Source: Bacillus sp. WMMC1349 (lineage in GTDB: Bacteria > Bacillota > Bacilli > Bacillales > Bacillaceae). From it: DNA of 64,000 bases. A program made the translations under genes and the position numbers. The DNA is taken from the NCBI RefSeq assembly GCF_013155385.1, contig NZ_JABJUQ010000004.1:1-64000 (forward strand), in the 5' to 3' direction. The notes beneath the pieces are model-generated. The model made no database searches. It saw only the letters and a program-made list of their open reading frames with translations, and had not been told where the DNA came from. Every line of letters begins with the position of its first letter. Position 1 is the first letter of the stretch. This document shows, in pieces, positions 45,358 through 55,970 of the stretch.

Positions 45358-46515
45358 ATGAGATTAGCAAGTGTAGACATTGGTAATGATGCAGTTAAAG
45401 CATATTTAGGAGGCCTTAAAGACGAAGATCAGCTCTACATACCTAATGTAGTTGCAAAGTTAGAAAGCCGTTCTATTGTAGAAATGGAAAAAAACCCTTT
45501 AGACGCTATTCATGTTGAAATAAAAAGCACCTCATTAAAAAAGGATGTTCAAAAAGTAGCAGTCGGAAAGCTAGCAAGCAAACAAACAGTAAATGAAGAA
45601 TTAACACCAGACACTGACAAATCAGAAAACGATCAAGCAATAATTATGTTGCTTACTACATATTTGGCCCTCGATGCTGCTAAAAATCTTAAAGTTGATG
45701 AAGACAAAGTCATAAAAGCTAAGTATTTACTCTCTACAGGTCTTCCAATGGATGAAACGAAAAGGGGATTAAATAAAGCATTTCGAAAGAAAATAAGAAC
45801 TGGAAATCATAAGGTGACGTTTTTAAACACTCCTATTTATGAAGGAATAACTGTTGAAATTTCTTTTGAAAATGTCTTGGTTAACACTGAAGGCTTTGCA
45901 GCTTATATTGATCTTACAACTAATAATGATGGATCTACAAAAGATGAAAGCATCATTGGTAAAACAATTTTAATCAATGACATTGGTGGCCTTTCAACTG
46001 ATAGTGCGATCATAACAAAAGAAGCTCAAGTTGATAACGAATTTAGTGATGGTATCAAAAAAGGCGTTTCTGGAGCTTTAGATAACATTATTAAAAAAGT
46101 GTATACTCAGCACCGTTACAACATTAAAAGCCGTAGAGACCTAGTTGAAATAATCACAAATGCTGACGTTGAGGAAAAAAATACAATCTATGTCGCAGGT
46201 CAAGCTGTAAGCATTAAAGACATTGTAGATGAGGAATTATCTACACTTGCCAACGAAGAATATAAGCTAATTAAAAGCATTTGGAGAAATGTTCCCGATA
46301 TCCGTAAAGCATACAATATTGGTGGCGGCTCGGTTGTTCTAAAAAATTATTTAATAGAACTTAATAAAGAAGATGCAAAATTCCCTTTTGAATTTCCTAA
46401 AGTCGATAACAGCATTTGGATGATTGCACGGGCCTACTACAAAATCCTAACAATCTACTGCCAAAGCAAGGAAATAAAGTTACCAAAGTCTGAAAATCCC
46501 GTAACTGCCCAATAA
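45358..46515 (+). CDS. ParM-like actin ATPase (copy C, one extra residue)
   Basis: An in-frame TAT insertion near 45661 adds Tyr (LLTTYLALD instead of LLTTLALD). Otherwise identical to 21208-22362. Confidence 0.88.
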   Translation: MRLASVDIGNDAVKAYLGGLKDEDQLYIPNVVAKLESRSIVEMEKNPLDAIHVEIKSTSLKKDVQKVAVGKLASKQTVNEELTPDTDKSENDQAIIMLLTTYLALDAAKNLKVDEDKVIKAKYLLSTGLPMDETKRGLNKAFRKKIRTGNHKVTFLNTPIYEGITVEISFENVLVNTEGFAAYIDLTTNNDGSTKDESIIGKTILINDIGGLSTDSAIITKEAQVDNEFSDGIKKGVSGALDNIIKKVYTQHRYNIKSRRDLVEIITNADVEEKNTIYVAGQAVSIKDIVDEELSTLANEEYKLIKSIWRNVPDIRKAYNIGGGSVVLKNYLIELNKEDAKFPFEFPKVDNSIWMIARAYYKILTIYCQSKEIKLPKSENPVTAQ

Positions 46516-46530
46516 AGGTGATGATAAACA

Positions 46531-46974
46531 ATGAAAGAAATCAAACCAAAGGACTTAATTCAATTCAGATTGCCTGTTGATACGCCAGAGGTCGTTATCA
46601 AAAAGATCAACAAATTAAAAAAGCAACATGGCCGAAAGTTTGGAAGCGAAATTGCTGATCGGCTAATCAATATCATAGAAACAGAAGCGCTCACCAATAA
46701 GAAGAGGAACAGTATTGTCGTTCCTCTTCCTAATGATTTAACTTATAGAGAAAAAAAGAAACTTGAGAGTGAGGAAGTCCGGCACCTTATCGGACAAATA
46801 GCTATACAACTTCTAAGGGAACCAGCTAAAGCTGTTCGCCTATCTTCTCAAGAAGATGAGGCCAAAAAGATCGGCGACAACGAGGAGACAGAGACAGCAC
46901 CGTTCATACAGAATAAGAAAGTTTTACAGTTTGCACAGGATAACTTCTTGGATTTTGACGATGAGGATGATTAA
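46531..46974 (+). CDS. ParR-like adaptor (copy C)
   Basis: Identical to 22378-22821. Confidence 0.75.
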   Translation: MKEIKPKDLIQFRLPVDTPEVVIKKINKLKKQHGRKFGSEIADRLINIIETEALTNKKRNSIVVPLPNDLTYREKKKLESEEVRHLIGQIAIQLLREPAKAVRLSSQEDEAKKIGDNEETETAPFIQNKKVLQFAQDNFLDFDDEDD

Positions 46975-47017
46975 AGCAATAGCTGAGTGGATTTAGTTTT
47001 TTTAGAGAGGAGAAAAC

Positions 47018-47485
47018 ATGAAAGAAAACAACTATTTCTGTGAGAGTCAAGGATCAAAGGGGTTAACAAAAAAGTTGATTTATAGCATCTTTCCTTGGTT
47101 TTCGATTATAGTTATAATCATTTTTTTATTAGAAATAAAGATACCTCAAGACTTTTATCCGGAAACGAATTTTAGAGGGCTTCGTTTTTTGTTTAGTGAC
47201 GACTGGATCACTATACCTTTTAATAGGTTAGATAAGGATGTCCTTGTTGTTTTTTTAAACCTTACTAAATTATCAGGGTGGATTCTTACTTTAAATATAA
47301 TTATTTCACCTATAGCTGAATTCAGTAAACAGTGGCATGAATCTACAAAGCGTTATATCTCTATTATATTAATAGGATTAAACTTCTTATTATCTTGTAT
47401 AGGAAGTATATTAGCGATATCTGGCATAGGATGTCTAATTTTTATATCATTTTTAAATATACCGATTTTTGAATTATTTTTTTGA
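47018..47485 (+). CDS. 155-aa membrane protein (copy C)
   Basis: Identical to 22865-23332. Confidence 0.7.
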   Translation: MKENNYFCESQGSKGLTKKLIYSIFPWFSIIVIIIFLLEIKIPQDFYPETNFRGLRFLFSDDWITIPFNRLDKDVLVVFLNLTKLSGWILTLNIIISPIAEFSKQWHESTKRYISIILIGLNFLLSCIGSILAISGIGCLIFISFLNIPIFELFF

Positions 47486-47577
47486 ATACCAGTTAAAAGG
47501 AAGCAATTGAATTTTAATAGAAATTACTAAAAACATTAGAAGGCTATTCAAAAGATTTAATTAAGGAGTGAGCTTAA

Positions 47578-48057
47578 TTGAAAACATGCACCTACTGTGG
47601 TACAGAACTTGCTTCAAATTACTGCTCATACTGTGAAATGGCCCTCAAGCTTGACGACATCTCGGAAAACGGTCAACGAAAAAAACATTCGCTCTCCTAT
47701 GAACCTGATCCGGCTGACATTTTTAAATCGACTCTTGAATTATTAAAATCCAAAACAATTGAACTCATCTATCTATTAAGATACGCCCGTAAGTACCGTT
47801 CAAATGTATATAATAGTCGCCTTAACATTCATCGAGCTGAACAGGCCGGACAAAGCGATAAACAGCTTAATCAGTTCCATCAAGAAAGCTACAAGGAGTA
47901 CGAAAAAGCCACTCGCAAGGTATGGGTGATCGAAAACATTATTGCTGACCGGATCGGTTACATACCGGAACAAATTAATGACAAATTTTTATCTGCATAC
48001 GTCAATAAAATAGAGCAAAAACAAGGTAAGATCATGCTGATGAAAAGTCATTCGTAA
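47578..48057 (+). CDS. 159-aa zinc-ribbon protein (copy C)
   Basis: Identical to 23425-23904. Confidence 0.75.
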   Translation: MKTCTYCGTELASNYCSYCEMALKLDDISENGQRKKHSLSYEPDPADIFKSTLELLKSKTIELIYLLRYARKYRSNVYNSRLNIHRAEQAGQSDKQLNQFHQESYKEYEKATRKVWVIENIIADRIGYIPEQINDKFLSAYVNKIEQKQGKIMLMKSHS

Positions 48058-48163
48058 AGAAGAGATTTGTGAGGGTATAGTTTTTTGGCACTTATCGAGA
48101 TTGATTTAGATGACAAGAAAACAGAAGTGTATCCAAACACTTTGATCAATAGGAGGACAGTAC

Positions 48164-48445
48164 ATGCGAAAATTAGAAATTTACAAGGAAGATTGGGAAT
48201 TTGTCATCGAGCATGTAAATGAGTTTGACCATGCCGTGAAGAGTTATTTTGCCACTGAAGAAGGTTTAAAAGAAGGTCTTGAAGCTTATATTCCTTTGAT
48301 GAATGAGTATGAAATAAAGGCATCTAGTGAGGTTTGGGGATTGGTTATCAACCTATTAAATTCTATTTCTGTAAGTAAATCAATCAATGAAAGAGAAAAC
48401 ATGTATAAATGGGGTTTTTCGATAGGTTCAACCCTACTAATGTAA
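48164..48445 (+). CDS. 78-aa acidic protein (copy C, stop lost)
   Basis: Loss of two bases in GAGAATAAACATG removes the normal stop and extends the frame to 93 codons. Copies A and B agree on the 78-aa form, so the extension is probably an error. Confidence 0.6.
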   Translation: MRKLEIYKEDWEFVIEHVNEFDHAVKSYFATEEGLKEGLEAYIPLMNEYEIKASSEVWGLVINLLNSISVSKSINERENMYKWGFSIGSTLLM

Positions 48446-48467
48446 ATGAAGATTGGAGGCGCTCCTC

Positions 48468-49121
48468 ATGACTAATATTCAAGCAGCCATCAATGAACTG
48501 CATGTCGCTTTCAAGAAGTTAAATGATGCCTTTTTCAATGGTGAACTGCCTGAACCAGCAATCACCATTCAAACAAGTGGAAACCGTAAATCTATGGGAT
48601 GGTGTACGACAAAAGAAGTCTGGCGCGACAAGGAAGGGAAAAACCGACGGTATGAATTGAACATCGCAGCCGAATACCTCGATATTGAGTTCATGGAAAC
48701 TATGGACACTATGATGCTTCACGAAATGGTTCACCTCTACAATGGAATTCACAACATACAAGACTGCTCCCGCAACGGCACCTATCATAACAAAAGATTT
48801 AAAACTGAATGCGAGAGGCGCGGCTTTTACTTCCCTGACGACAAACCAGATAAAAAATATGGATGGGCTTTTCCAAAGCTGACAGAGGTCACAAAGAAAA
48901 AGATTGAATCATTAAAGATTAACCCTAAATCCTTCAGTATTGCACGAAAAGGATTTCACGGCGGGGCTGGCGACAATGAATCCGGAGAACAGCAGGAAGA
49001 AAAAAAGCCTAGAAAGTTTAAATGGATCTGCCCTAGGTGCAGCCTGCGCGTGTTATCTTCTAAAAAGGAAATCGCGGTAAAATGCGTAGAATGCGATGAA
49101 ATCTTAATCAATGAATCTTAA
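48468..49121 (+). CDS. SprT-like metalloprotein (copy C, one extra Met)
   Basis: A TAT insertion near 48710 duplicates a Met just before HEMVH (TMDTMMLHEM). The zinc site itself is unchanged. Confidence 0.78.
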   Translation: MTNIQAAINELHVAFKKLNDAFFNGELPEPAITIQTSGNRKSMGWCTTKEVWRDKEGKNRRYELNIAAEYLDIEFMETMDTMMLHEMVHLYNGIHNIQDCSRNGTYHNKRFKTECERRGFYFPDDKPDKKYGWAFPKLTEVTKKKIESLKINPKSFSIARKGFHGGAGDNESGEQQEEKKPRKFKWICPRCSLRVLSSKKEIAVKCVECDEILINES

Positions 49122-49438
49122 TTGACAGACCTACGGTGAAAGCCGTGGGTCATGTTGTTTTTCCTTCTTTTGTTTTCTGAGAGAGTTTTAAATGTTTTCG
49201 TGAATGATATACCACAGGCAATATTCCAAATACAAAGATCCTTAAAAAGGGATCTGGTCTTCATTTTAAAATGTCACACTCTACTGATATATATCGGTGG
49301 GAACAGAAAGTTTGAACTTTCTCAAAAAGGGATGGAAGTCTTGTGTTTTTCAGAAAATTCCTATAAAGTAAAAATTAGCGATAGATTCGGCTTTGTAGGG
49401 GCGTTCGGCTCACCTCCAGAAAGAGGGGAGGTGAGAAT

Positions 49439-49537
49439 ATGGCTGTAGAAAGCGCACTTGGATTGATGTTTCAATTTGGAATCCTGATTGTTGGGATATT
49501 GACGCTTGCCCATAGTTTCTCGAACAAAAAAAAGTAA
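49439..49537 (+). CDS. Holin-like type I toxin (copy C)
   Basis: Identical to 25285-25383. Confidence 0.8.
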   Translation: MAVESALGLMFQFGILIVGILTLAHSFSNKKK

Positions 49538-49666
49538 GAACGCCCCGACTACCAATCTTGACGTTCTTACTTTAAAAAATTAAATTTTGGATCAAGGCCG
49601 AACTCCCTTACAGGAGCCTCCTATCGCCGATCGGAGATGTTACCAGCATCTTCGATCTTTTTCTTT
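49526..49666 (-). ncRNA. Candidate antitoxin RNA (copy C)
   Basis: Same convergent RNA as 25372-25512; terminator at 49532-49572. Confidence 0.6.
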
Positions 49667-49822
49667 ATTATAGTCTCTTTTTTATACATTATACTCATTT
49701 ACATACATTGTATTCATTTACACCTCGATTGTATCAACAAAATCACAGCATGTCCAGATTATAAGTTTCTATTTGTAATAAGTCAGACGAGAACCCCGCC
49801 TCACACAAGACGTGGTCTATTT

Positions 49823-50353
49823 TTACTGACTCCATATTCCTTTATGTTCTTTTTTAGCTTTGTTCTCGATGTCTCGGAACTGATCGATAAATTCAGTATT
49901 TGGAGGGAATACGGCGACACGCGCAAGCCCCTTCTGTAGCAACAATTCATTTATCATTGTCCCGTCCTTCAGATAGACATAAGCCAAGAGCCGTCCGTAT
50001 CTATCCCTTTCCTGAACTCCAAGCCTTAGATCAACTTTCTGGCCGCTGAGTGTCTTTTTAGTGAAGTTTGACACCTCACATCCGAATGGCTCTTCTCCCT
50101 TTTTAGGATGAACAGTCTCAGGGGTATCAACCAAAATAAAACGGACGCGCTCTTTCTTTCCACTCTTCATCCTTATGTCTATGGTGTCTCCATCTACAAC
50201 ATTTACGACCTCAGCGGAAATTAAACGCTGTTCCTGCTGCTGTTCGGCTACCGTTGTCACGTCTGTCGGCGGTGTGTCTGCTGCTTTATTGCAGCTCACC
50301 AAGACGCCCAGAAGCAACACAAGTGACAAACTGTATCCTGCTATTTTCTTCAT
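49823..50353 (-). CDS. SNase-family lipoprotein (copy C)
   Basis: Identical to 25669-26199. Confidence 0.88.
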   Translation of the reverse strand: MKKIAGYSLSLVLLLGVLVSCNKAADTPPTDVTTVAEQQQEQRLISAEVVNVVDGDTIDIRMKSGKKERVRFILVDTPETVHPKKGEEPFGCEVSNFTKKTLSGQKVDLRLGVQERDRYGRLLAYVYLKDGTMINELLLQKGLARVAVFPPNTEFIDQFRDIENKAKKEHKGIWSQ

Positions 50354-50517
50354 AAGCCTTTCCCCTCCATTACTAGACTGCGTTTCTCGATCTCCTTAAC
50401 TATCTCTCTCGTTGGCCATTCCTTTAAGTCGTCGGGGATGGCTTCGCCACGCTTTTTTAGAAGGTTAACTAAATAATAATAACATTGGCCCCAATCGTGA
50501 TAATGAATTTTTCGCAC
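50350..50517 (-). CDS. 55-aa protein coupled to the nuclease (copy C)
   Basis: Identical to 26196-26363. Confidence 0.65.
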   Translation of the reverse strand: MRKIHYHDWGQCYYYLVNLLKKRGEAIPDDLKEWPTREIVKEIEKRSLVMEGKGL

Positions 50518-50592
50518 CTTGTTTTCCTCCTTCAGCTGTCGCCCGGCACCGGAAGGGGAACGTCATAGCCAAGAATAAACGGAGCCAGCATT

Positions 50593-50880
50593 TCAAAATA
50601 CAAAAAAATTATTAATGATTTGGATAATGTCATAATGAGAGACAATAAACACTGCAATAACTCCAATTAAATTAAAAATGATCCAGTGAGTGATTTGTTT
50701 TAGCCCCTGATAGCCGTCTGTACTTATAAAGAGGGATAGTATCCCCATTACGCAACAAATAGCATGTGCAAACGTAAGATTATGATTTGAGAAGGAATCT
50801 GCGGTCGATTGTCTATAAAAATCAATTGACGTAACAAGCCAATATACGACCGAAATCAACTTCATAAGTTTAATAGCCAC
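50593..50880 (-). CDS. 95-aa membrane protein (copy C)
   Basis: Identical to 26439-26726. Confidence 0.65.
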   Translation of the reverse strand: MAIKLMKLISVVYWLVTSIDFYRQSTADSFSNHNLTFAHAICCVMGILSLFISTDGYQGLKQITHWIIFNLIGVIAVFIVSHYDIIQIINNFFVF

Positions 50881-51000
50881 AATTAATCCTCCTGTCCTTC
50901 AGGTTCTATTTTTACGTTAAAAAAAGAACAAAGGTTTCATTCATTGATTTTCTCTCGGGGCTCAAAAAATTTATAGGTGAGGGGTAAAAGCCCCCGATTG

Positions 51001-51336
51001 CTACAAGTTCATGAAAAAATCAAAAGCTTTTTTTATTGCCTTTTCCTTGTCGTAATCCCGCCGAAATCCTAACTCTACAGCTGGACAGGTATCACAAATA
51101 TAAATTTTGACTTCTTTGATCGCCTGACGGTAAAGCCTTCCATGCTTGCAATCCGGGCAGGGCTGTGAATGGTTTAGGTCTGAAAAATAATTCTCTATAA
51201 ACGCCACGTCGTCAAACGTATAGCCCTGTAAAAACCATTCATATGAAATGCCTAATGTATCACGACAATACTTTTTCAGTTCTTTTAAAAGCATATACTC
51301 TCTTTCATTCCGTTGCAATTCGATATATTCACACAT
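51001..51336 (-). CDS. 111-aa zinc-ribbon protein (copy C)
   Basis: Identical to 26847-27182. Confidence 0.7.
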   Translation of the reverse strand: MCEYIELQRNEREYMLLKELKKYCRDTLGISYEWFLQGYTFDDVAFIENYFSDLNHSQPCPDCKHGRLYRQAIKEVKIYICDTCPAVELGFRRDYDKEKAIKKAFDFFMNL

Positions 51337-51389
51337 TTTGTTCTCTCCTTATATAGAATTGGTACGCCCCAAAAGGGGCGTGCCTTAGC

Positions 51390-51797
51390 TTAATACGGAA
51401 TTTCGTCATCATCAGCGCCTGGAACAAACCCCATTGGTTCCCGGAAGTCTCTGTCAGCTGACTGTGAGCTGCCTGATTGTTTTTTCTTTGGTTCTAAAAA
51501 CTCAGCTGTTTCAACGACAACCTCTATTTTATAAACTCTAGTGCCGTCCTTCTCATATGAGCTTGTTTGCAAGCGTCCGGATACTCCGATCAAAGACCCT
51601 TTTCGCTGAAAATTTGCGATGTTCTCGGCAAGCTTTTTCCATGCCTGACAGTTGATAAAGTCGGCTTGTCGCTCGCCTTGCTGGTTGGTAAAAGTCCGAT
51701 TTACAGCCACTGTAAAGTTAACGACGGGATTCCCGCTCGGTGTATATTTAAGTTCCGGATCTCTTGTAAGTCTGCCAATAAGTGAAACATTATTCAT
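51390..51797 (-). CDS. ssb: SSB (copy C)
   Basis: Identical to 27236-27643. Confidence 0.95.
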   Translation of the reverse strand: MNNVSLIGRLTRDPELKYTPSGNPVVNFTVAVNRTFTNQQGERQADFINCQAWKKLAENIANFQRKGSLIGVSGRLQTSSYEKDGTRVYKIEVVVETAEFLEPKKKQSGSSQSADRDFREPMGFVPGADDDEIPY

Positions 51798-51816
51798 TTA
51801 TGATCTCTCCTTTTTT

Positions 51817-51830
51817 GAATAGTACTATTC
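51817..51830. promoter_or_regulatory. Palindromic operator candidate before ssb (copy C)
   Basis: GAATAGTACTATTC, same placement as in B. Confidence 0.6.
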
Positions 51831-51847
51831 AATACTTTTTTAAAAAA

Positions 51848-52120
51848 TTAGGCTTCAATGAGCAGATTTGAAATGACATCACCCGAAAACCAACACTTCT
51901 TATACAAAATCTCATTTTCTCCTTCGGCCAGTAACATGATTTCCTCAGCCTCATCCCAACTGTAATTTTTCAAGAAGTCTAATAAATCAGCATATCCATA
52001 CTGCGGTAATAGATGAAATAGCCAACTTTTTCTAACCTTAAAGCAAATACCCTGCTCTCCATCCTCCGCGAAATCATCATAAGGCCCGTGCGTCCACAAC
52101 AAAATTGAATTATTCATCAT
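51848..52120 (-). CDS. 90-aa acidic protein (copy C)
   Basis: Identical to 27695-27967. Confidence 0.7.
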   Translation of the reverse strand: MMNNSILLWTHGPYDDFAEDGEQGICFKVRKSWLFHLLPQYGYADLLDFLKNYSWDEAEEIMLLAEGENEILYKKCWFSGDVISNLLIEA

Positions 52121-52385
52121 AAAAACCTCCTCGAAAATTTGTTTCGATATACTTTTTTGCTAGGTGCTGAAAAAAATAACGATTTACGTCGCCATTGCTG
52201 AAATCAATACACATGAGGGAGTATTTGACCACCTCCTGCTCTCTTTTAGATGCTGACAGAATGACTTCATATAAAATCTCAGCTTCGATAAAGTGCGTTA
52301 GCCCGCCAACATCCACCCGATAAACTTGATCCTTCAAACCCTTCTCATCTATAAACCTGCCTAGCCATGTTGTCGTATCAATCAT
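52110..52385 (-). CDS. 91-aa leading-region protein (copy C)
   Basis: Identical to 27957-28232. Confidence 0.7.
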   Translation of the reverse strand: MIDTTTWLGRFIDEKGLKDQVYRVDVGGLTHFIEAEILYEVILSASKREQEVVKYSLMCIDFSNGDVNRYFFQHLAKKYIETNFRGGFYDE

Positions 52386-52438
52386 GTTGTACCCTCCATT
52401 AAGTAAATTTTTTTAGGGGAAGGGCGGTGTCTCCGCCC

Positions 52439-53118
52439 CTAAACAGCGACATACAAAGTTCGATAATCAAAGTGATGGCAAGCAACGCGTAATTTGATTT
52501 TGTTGTCCTCTGTCTCATCGACCCGTAGCCACCATCCGCTAGGCGACTCTGTCAGCTCTTTGGCAAAGTCCAAAAGGTCCAACAGCTCGCCTTTTCTGAA
52601 ATTCACCGCCGCGTCATAAGCGTAATCATCAGTAAGCGCCATGTCTTGAACGCCTTGTATTACCTGCCCCGACAAGATCGCTTTAGCGATCTTGTCAATC
52701 GTCCATTTTGAATGAGGATTAACCCTTTTCGGTTTTGCAAATGGGCTGAAGACGCGCACCGCCTTTTCCTTATCATGAAAGTTTTTCACGCTCCCGTCAT
52801 CAATGTCCGGAAGATCGTTTACGATAGCTCTTTCAATCAATTCAGCAAAATTGATTTTCAGAAAGAACATATACTCTTCATGATTTCTCATTGGCCATCA
52901 AAAGAGCCTTTCTGAAAATATACCGTATGTTTGATGACTGTTTTTCCGCGCTTTAAAGCATTATCAAGGGTACGGACGATAAGCGTATTTTCGTAGAGAG
53001 TGACTGCAAGCTGTTCTGACTCAACATAAACGGTCCCGTTGAAATAGATTTTTGTCTTATTAAATCCTGTATAGGCTTTCTCCAATTCTTTTAGGTCTTT
53101 AAAGATTTCAATGCTCAT
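52439..53118 (-). pseudogene. 225-aa protein copy C, frameshifted
   Basis: Around 52876-52893 the sequence reads CTTCATGATTTCTCATTGG instead of the B form, two bases lost and a few gained, splitting the frame into 76- and 150-codon parts. A and B agree on the intact gene. Confidence 0.75.
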
Positions 53119-53184
53119 TTGGTTTCCTCTCCTTTTTTCATTTTTGAACTCCGAAGGGAATTAGTTCCCCAAAGGGGGATTATT

Positions 53185-53451
53185 TTTTCCCTTTTTGACA
53201 CGTAGAGCGAAAATGCCCCATAGCTGACTCGTCAAGGGTTTCAGCCGGAAAAGTTTTTATCACCGCTGCAGCTTGCAGCGGGGTTTCGATAAAAAGTTTT
53301 TCGCCCCTTGATGAGTCAGCTCGGCTTGTTGGGCCGGAGTCGGGAAGAGTAACGAGGCTCGCCCGACCCCGGCCCTACAAGCCTTGGGGACATTTACGCT
53401 TCGGAGGTCAAAAAGGGAAAAAGCCGAAAGGAGACGTATGTCTCCTTTCCG
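53185..53451. other. Nested inverted repeats, candidate sso/oriT (copy C)
   Basis: Same structure as 29030-29296. Confidence 0.6.
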
Positions 53452-53601
53452 CCTGGCGTTGTTTTGTATTTGGTTTTTTCATCTTTGTTCACTCGTTAAA
53501 AAATGGACAGGAACATAGCAGCTGTAGCTTCTGCATCCGCTGCAAGTAAATCCGGAAGTTTATAAATGTATGTTAGAAGTCGTCAAAAAAAAGGAGGCAT
53601 T

Positions 53602-53808
53602 ATGCAGGGAACTAAGAGGTATTGGAAGGATACGCTTAAAAAATATGAAAACCAAGATGAACAATTCTTAATACATTCTTTGCTTAAGCAAAGAAAAACG
53701 GGCTTAAGCCCGTTAAATGAAAAAGGAGGCTACTGTGATTTTCTCGACAGCAGCCTTCATTTATATGAAATTTCTAAAAGCAACGGTAAAAGACATCTCC
53801 TATATTAA
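53602..53808 (+). CDS. Uncertain 68-aa ORF (copy C)
   Basis: Same as 29447-29653. Confidence 0.4.
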   Translation: MQGTKRYWKDTLKKYENQDEQFLIHSLLKQRKTGLSPLNEKGGYCDFLDSSLHLYEISKSNGKRHLLY

Positions 53809-54394
53809 AGAATTCCAATAATGCTTTTTGTGTTTCTCCAGGAAATGCTTTTGTGGAGATTCGAATTGCCTTTTTAAGTGCTCCCATTCGGGAACGCCCT
53901 AAGTTTCTTTGGTGTTTATAAGCTCTAACAACTGTCTTAACCATTGTATTTATTCCACCCATTAATTTTGCGGCTTTTTTCACTTTTAAAAGCTTAGCCC
54001 ATGGTATAGCATTAGAAATAAGAGCCTTTCCTATACTTGAAAGACATGGCCAAGATAAAAAGCTCTGTGTTTTAAATGTATGATTGTTATTTATTTCAAT
54101 AGTTTTTAAGCCTTCTTCAGTAGCAATAAAATTGAAATCCTTGAAGTCAGACCCTTTATTTTCATTTAGCCATTTAACCCCTGCTTCAATCCCTCGTTCC
54201 GCAACATCCGTAGGCATTTCATCAATTAATTTAGCAAAAGGACCAAAAACATTTTCGAGTTGTTCAGCCTCAGCATTAATTTCGTTTGAAAGACTTTCTG
54301 CTTTTGCCATTGGAAGAGAGACCGCCGTGGAAAATAATAAGCATGTACACATAAAAATAATTATGTACTTAAAAGTTTTAAAATTAGAAACCAT
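53774..54394 (-). CDS. Secreted candidate bacteriocin precursor (copy C)
   Basis: Identical to 29619-30239. Confidence 0.7.
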   Translation of the reverse strand: MVSNFKTFKYIIIFMCTCLLFSTAVSLPMAKAESLSNEINAEAEQLENVFGPFAKLIDEMPTDVAERGIEAGVKWLNENKGSDFKDFNFIATEEGLKTIEINNNHTFKTQSFLSWPCLSSIGKALISNAIPWAKLLKVKKAAKLMGGINTMVKTVVRAYKHQRNLGRSRMGALKKAIRISTKAFPGETQKALLEFFNIGDVFYRCF

Positions 54395-54494
54395 AAAAAC
54401 CCTCCTATTAAAGTAATTTACAAACATTCCATGTAATTATATACTATATAAGTATTTAAGTGGATAGTTAATTTTCTAGAAAGGTGAATATTTC

Positions 54495-54653
54495 ATGAAA
54501 AATTTTATGGTTACTTTACTCTTTGTTATTGTTATAGGATCTTTTGTATCTAACTTTTTTTTAGAAGAAACTGCCCAGACAATTGTCAACGTGATAGGGA
54601 TAATTGGAATTTTAATTCTCGCTATTGTATTTCGAATCATTAAAACAGACTAA
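54495..54653 (+). CDS. Candidate immunity protein (copy C)
   Basis: Identical to 30340-30498. Confidence 0.6.
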   Translation: MKNFMVTLLFVIVIGSFVSNFFLEETAQTIVNVIGIIGILILAIVFRIIKTD

Positions 54654-54732
54654 GGACGATAGGGAAAAAATCAATATTGCATTAACCTATTTGTGGTACA
54701 ATATTTAAAAAATGGGAAGGGGATCATTAAGT

Positions 54733-55857
54733 TTGAGTAAAGAAGAGACAATTCCTTATGATCTTGTTGCTACGAAGATGAATTTTTGGTACAACTCACT
54801 TAAGAATAACTGGATACATAAAGCTGAGGAAACAAAAGAAGAAGTCAGGGAACTTCTCGAGAATATGGAAGAAAACCAGGACGTTCTTGTTTATTATTCA
54901 TTACTTGAGTTTAGGCACAAGTTACAACTCGACTATTTGTATGCTGATTCAGGTAGTGATCTTGAAGAACGATTTAAAGAGTTTAAAAGAATTAGAGAAA
55001 GAAATAAACTAGAAGGTATGCTTGAGTACTATTATCAATTCTTTTCGGGGATGTATCATTTTAGACAAAAAGAATTGTTACATGCTTTAAGGTATTATAG
55101 AAATGCAGAAATTAAACTTGAAGTCTTCAACTGCGATGAGTTAGAGAAAGCTGAGTTTTATTTTAAAATTTCAGAACTTTATTACAATATGAAACAAACT
55201 TTGTTTTCGATGGATTATGCTAATCAGGCATACAACATCTTCAAACAATATGACACTTATGGTGATAAATGCATTCGCACCAATTTCATTATTGCAGGTA
55301 ATTATTCAGATCAACTGCATCATGAAATGGCTTTGAATAATTTACAAAAAGCTTTAGCTGAATCTGAGAAAATGGAAGAGGGGTTTTTGATCGGGGCTTC
55401 TCATTTAAACATTGGCTTATGCTATAATGAACTTGAAGAACTTGAGAGATCGTCCAATCATCTACAGAAATCCCTTGAAATTTACAGGGAAGATAGCAGC
55501 ATCTATTCGTCTAAGGCTGCTTTTAATCTTGCATATGTTGAAGCAAGGAAAGGTAACATAATGACAGCAAATGACTTATATTTTGAGGGTAAAGAATTGG
55601 CTGAAAAACACCAGACTTTAGATGACCTTGCAAAGTTGCAGTTACTTAAAGGGCTTCACTTAGACTATGACATGGATTTGATGAGGGAATCATTTAAGTT
55701 CTTCAAGGAGAAAGGTATGTACGCTGAAATGGAAGATTACGGACTAGATGCAGCAAAAGTGTTAGAGAAAACAGAGAAACTGCATGATGCTATTGAATGT
55801 TACCGTACTGCATTTGAAGCAAGATGCTTAATCAAAAGGAGTGTGTTGGCAGGATGA
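54733..55857 (+). CDS. rap: Rap regulator (copy C)
   Basis: Identical to 30578-31702; alternative ATG at 54712. Confidence 0.9.
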   Translation: MSKEETIPYDLVATKMNFWYNSLKNNWIHKAEETKEEVRELLENMEENQDVLVYYSLLEFRHKLQLDYLYADSGSDLEERFKEFKRIRERNKLEGMLEYYYQFFSGMYHFRQKELLHALRYYRNAEIKLEVFNCDELEKAEFYFKISELYYNMKQTLFSMDYANQAYNIFKQYDTYGDKCIRTNFIIAGNYSDQLHHEMALNNLQKALAESEKMEEGFLIGASHLNIGLCYNELEELERSSNHLQKSLEIYREDSSIYSSKAAFNLAYVEARKGNIMTANDLYFEGKELAEKHQTLDDLAKLQLLKGLHLDYDMDLMRESFKFFKEKGMYAEMEDYGLDAAKVLEKTEKLHDAIECYRTAFEARCLIKRSVLAG

Positions 55858-55970
55858 AAACTAAAGCTTTAATATGTATTGTTTTATTGTTAGGTGTAAC
55901 AGGGGTGGTAAGTTCAACCTATACCCAAGATAGCACGCCTTACCAAGTTTCAGAAAGATACGCAACTTGA
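55854..55970 (+). CDS. phr: Phr precursor (copy C)
   Basis: Identical to 31699-31815. Confidence 0.85.
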   Translation: MKTKALICIVLLLGVTGVVSSTYTQDSTPYQVSERYAT

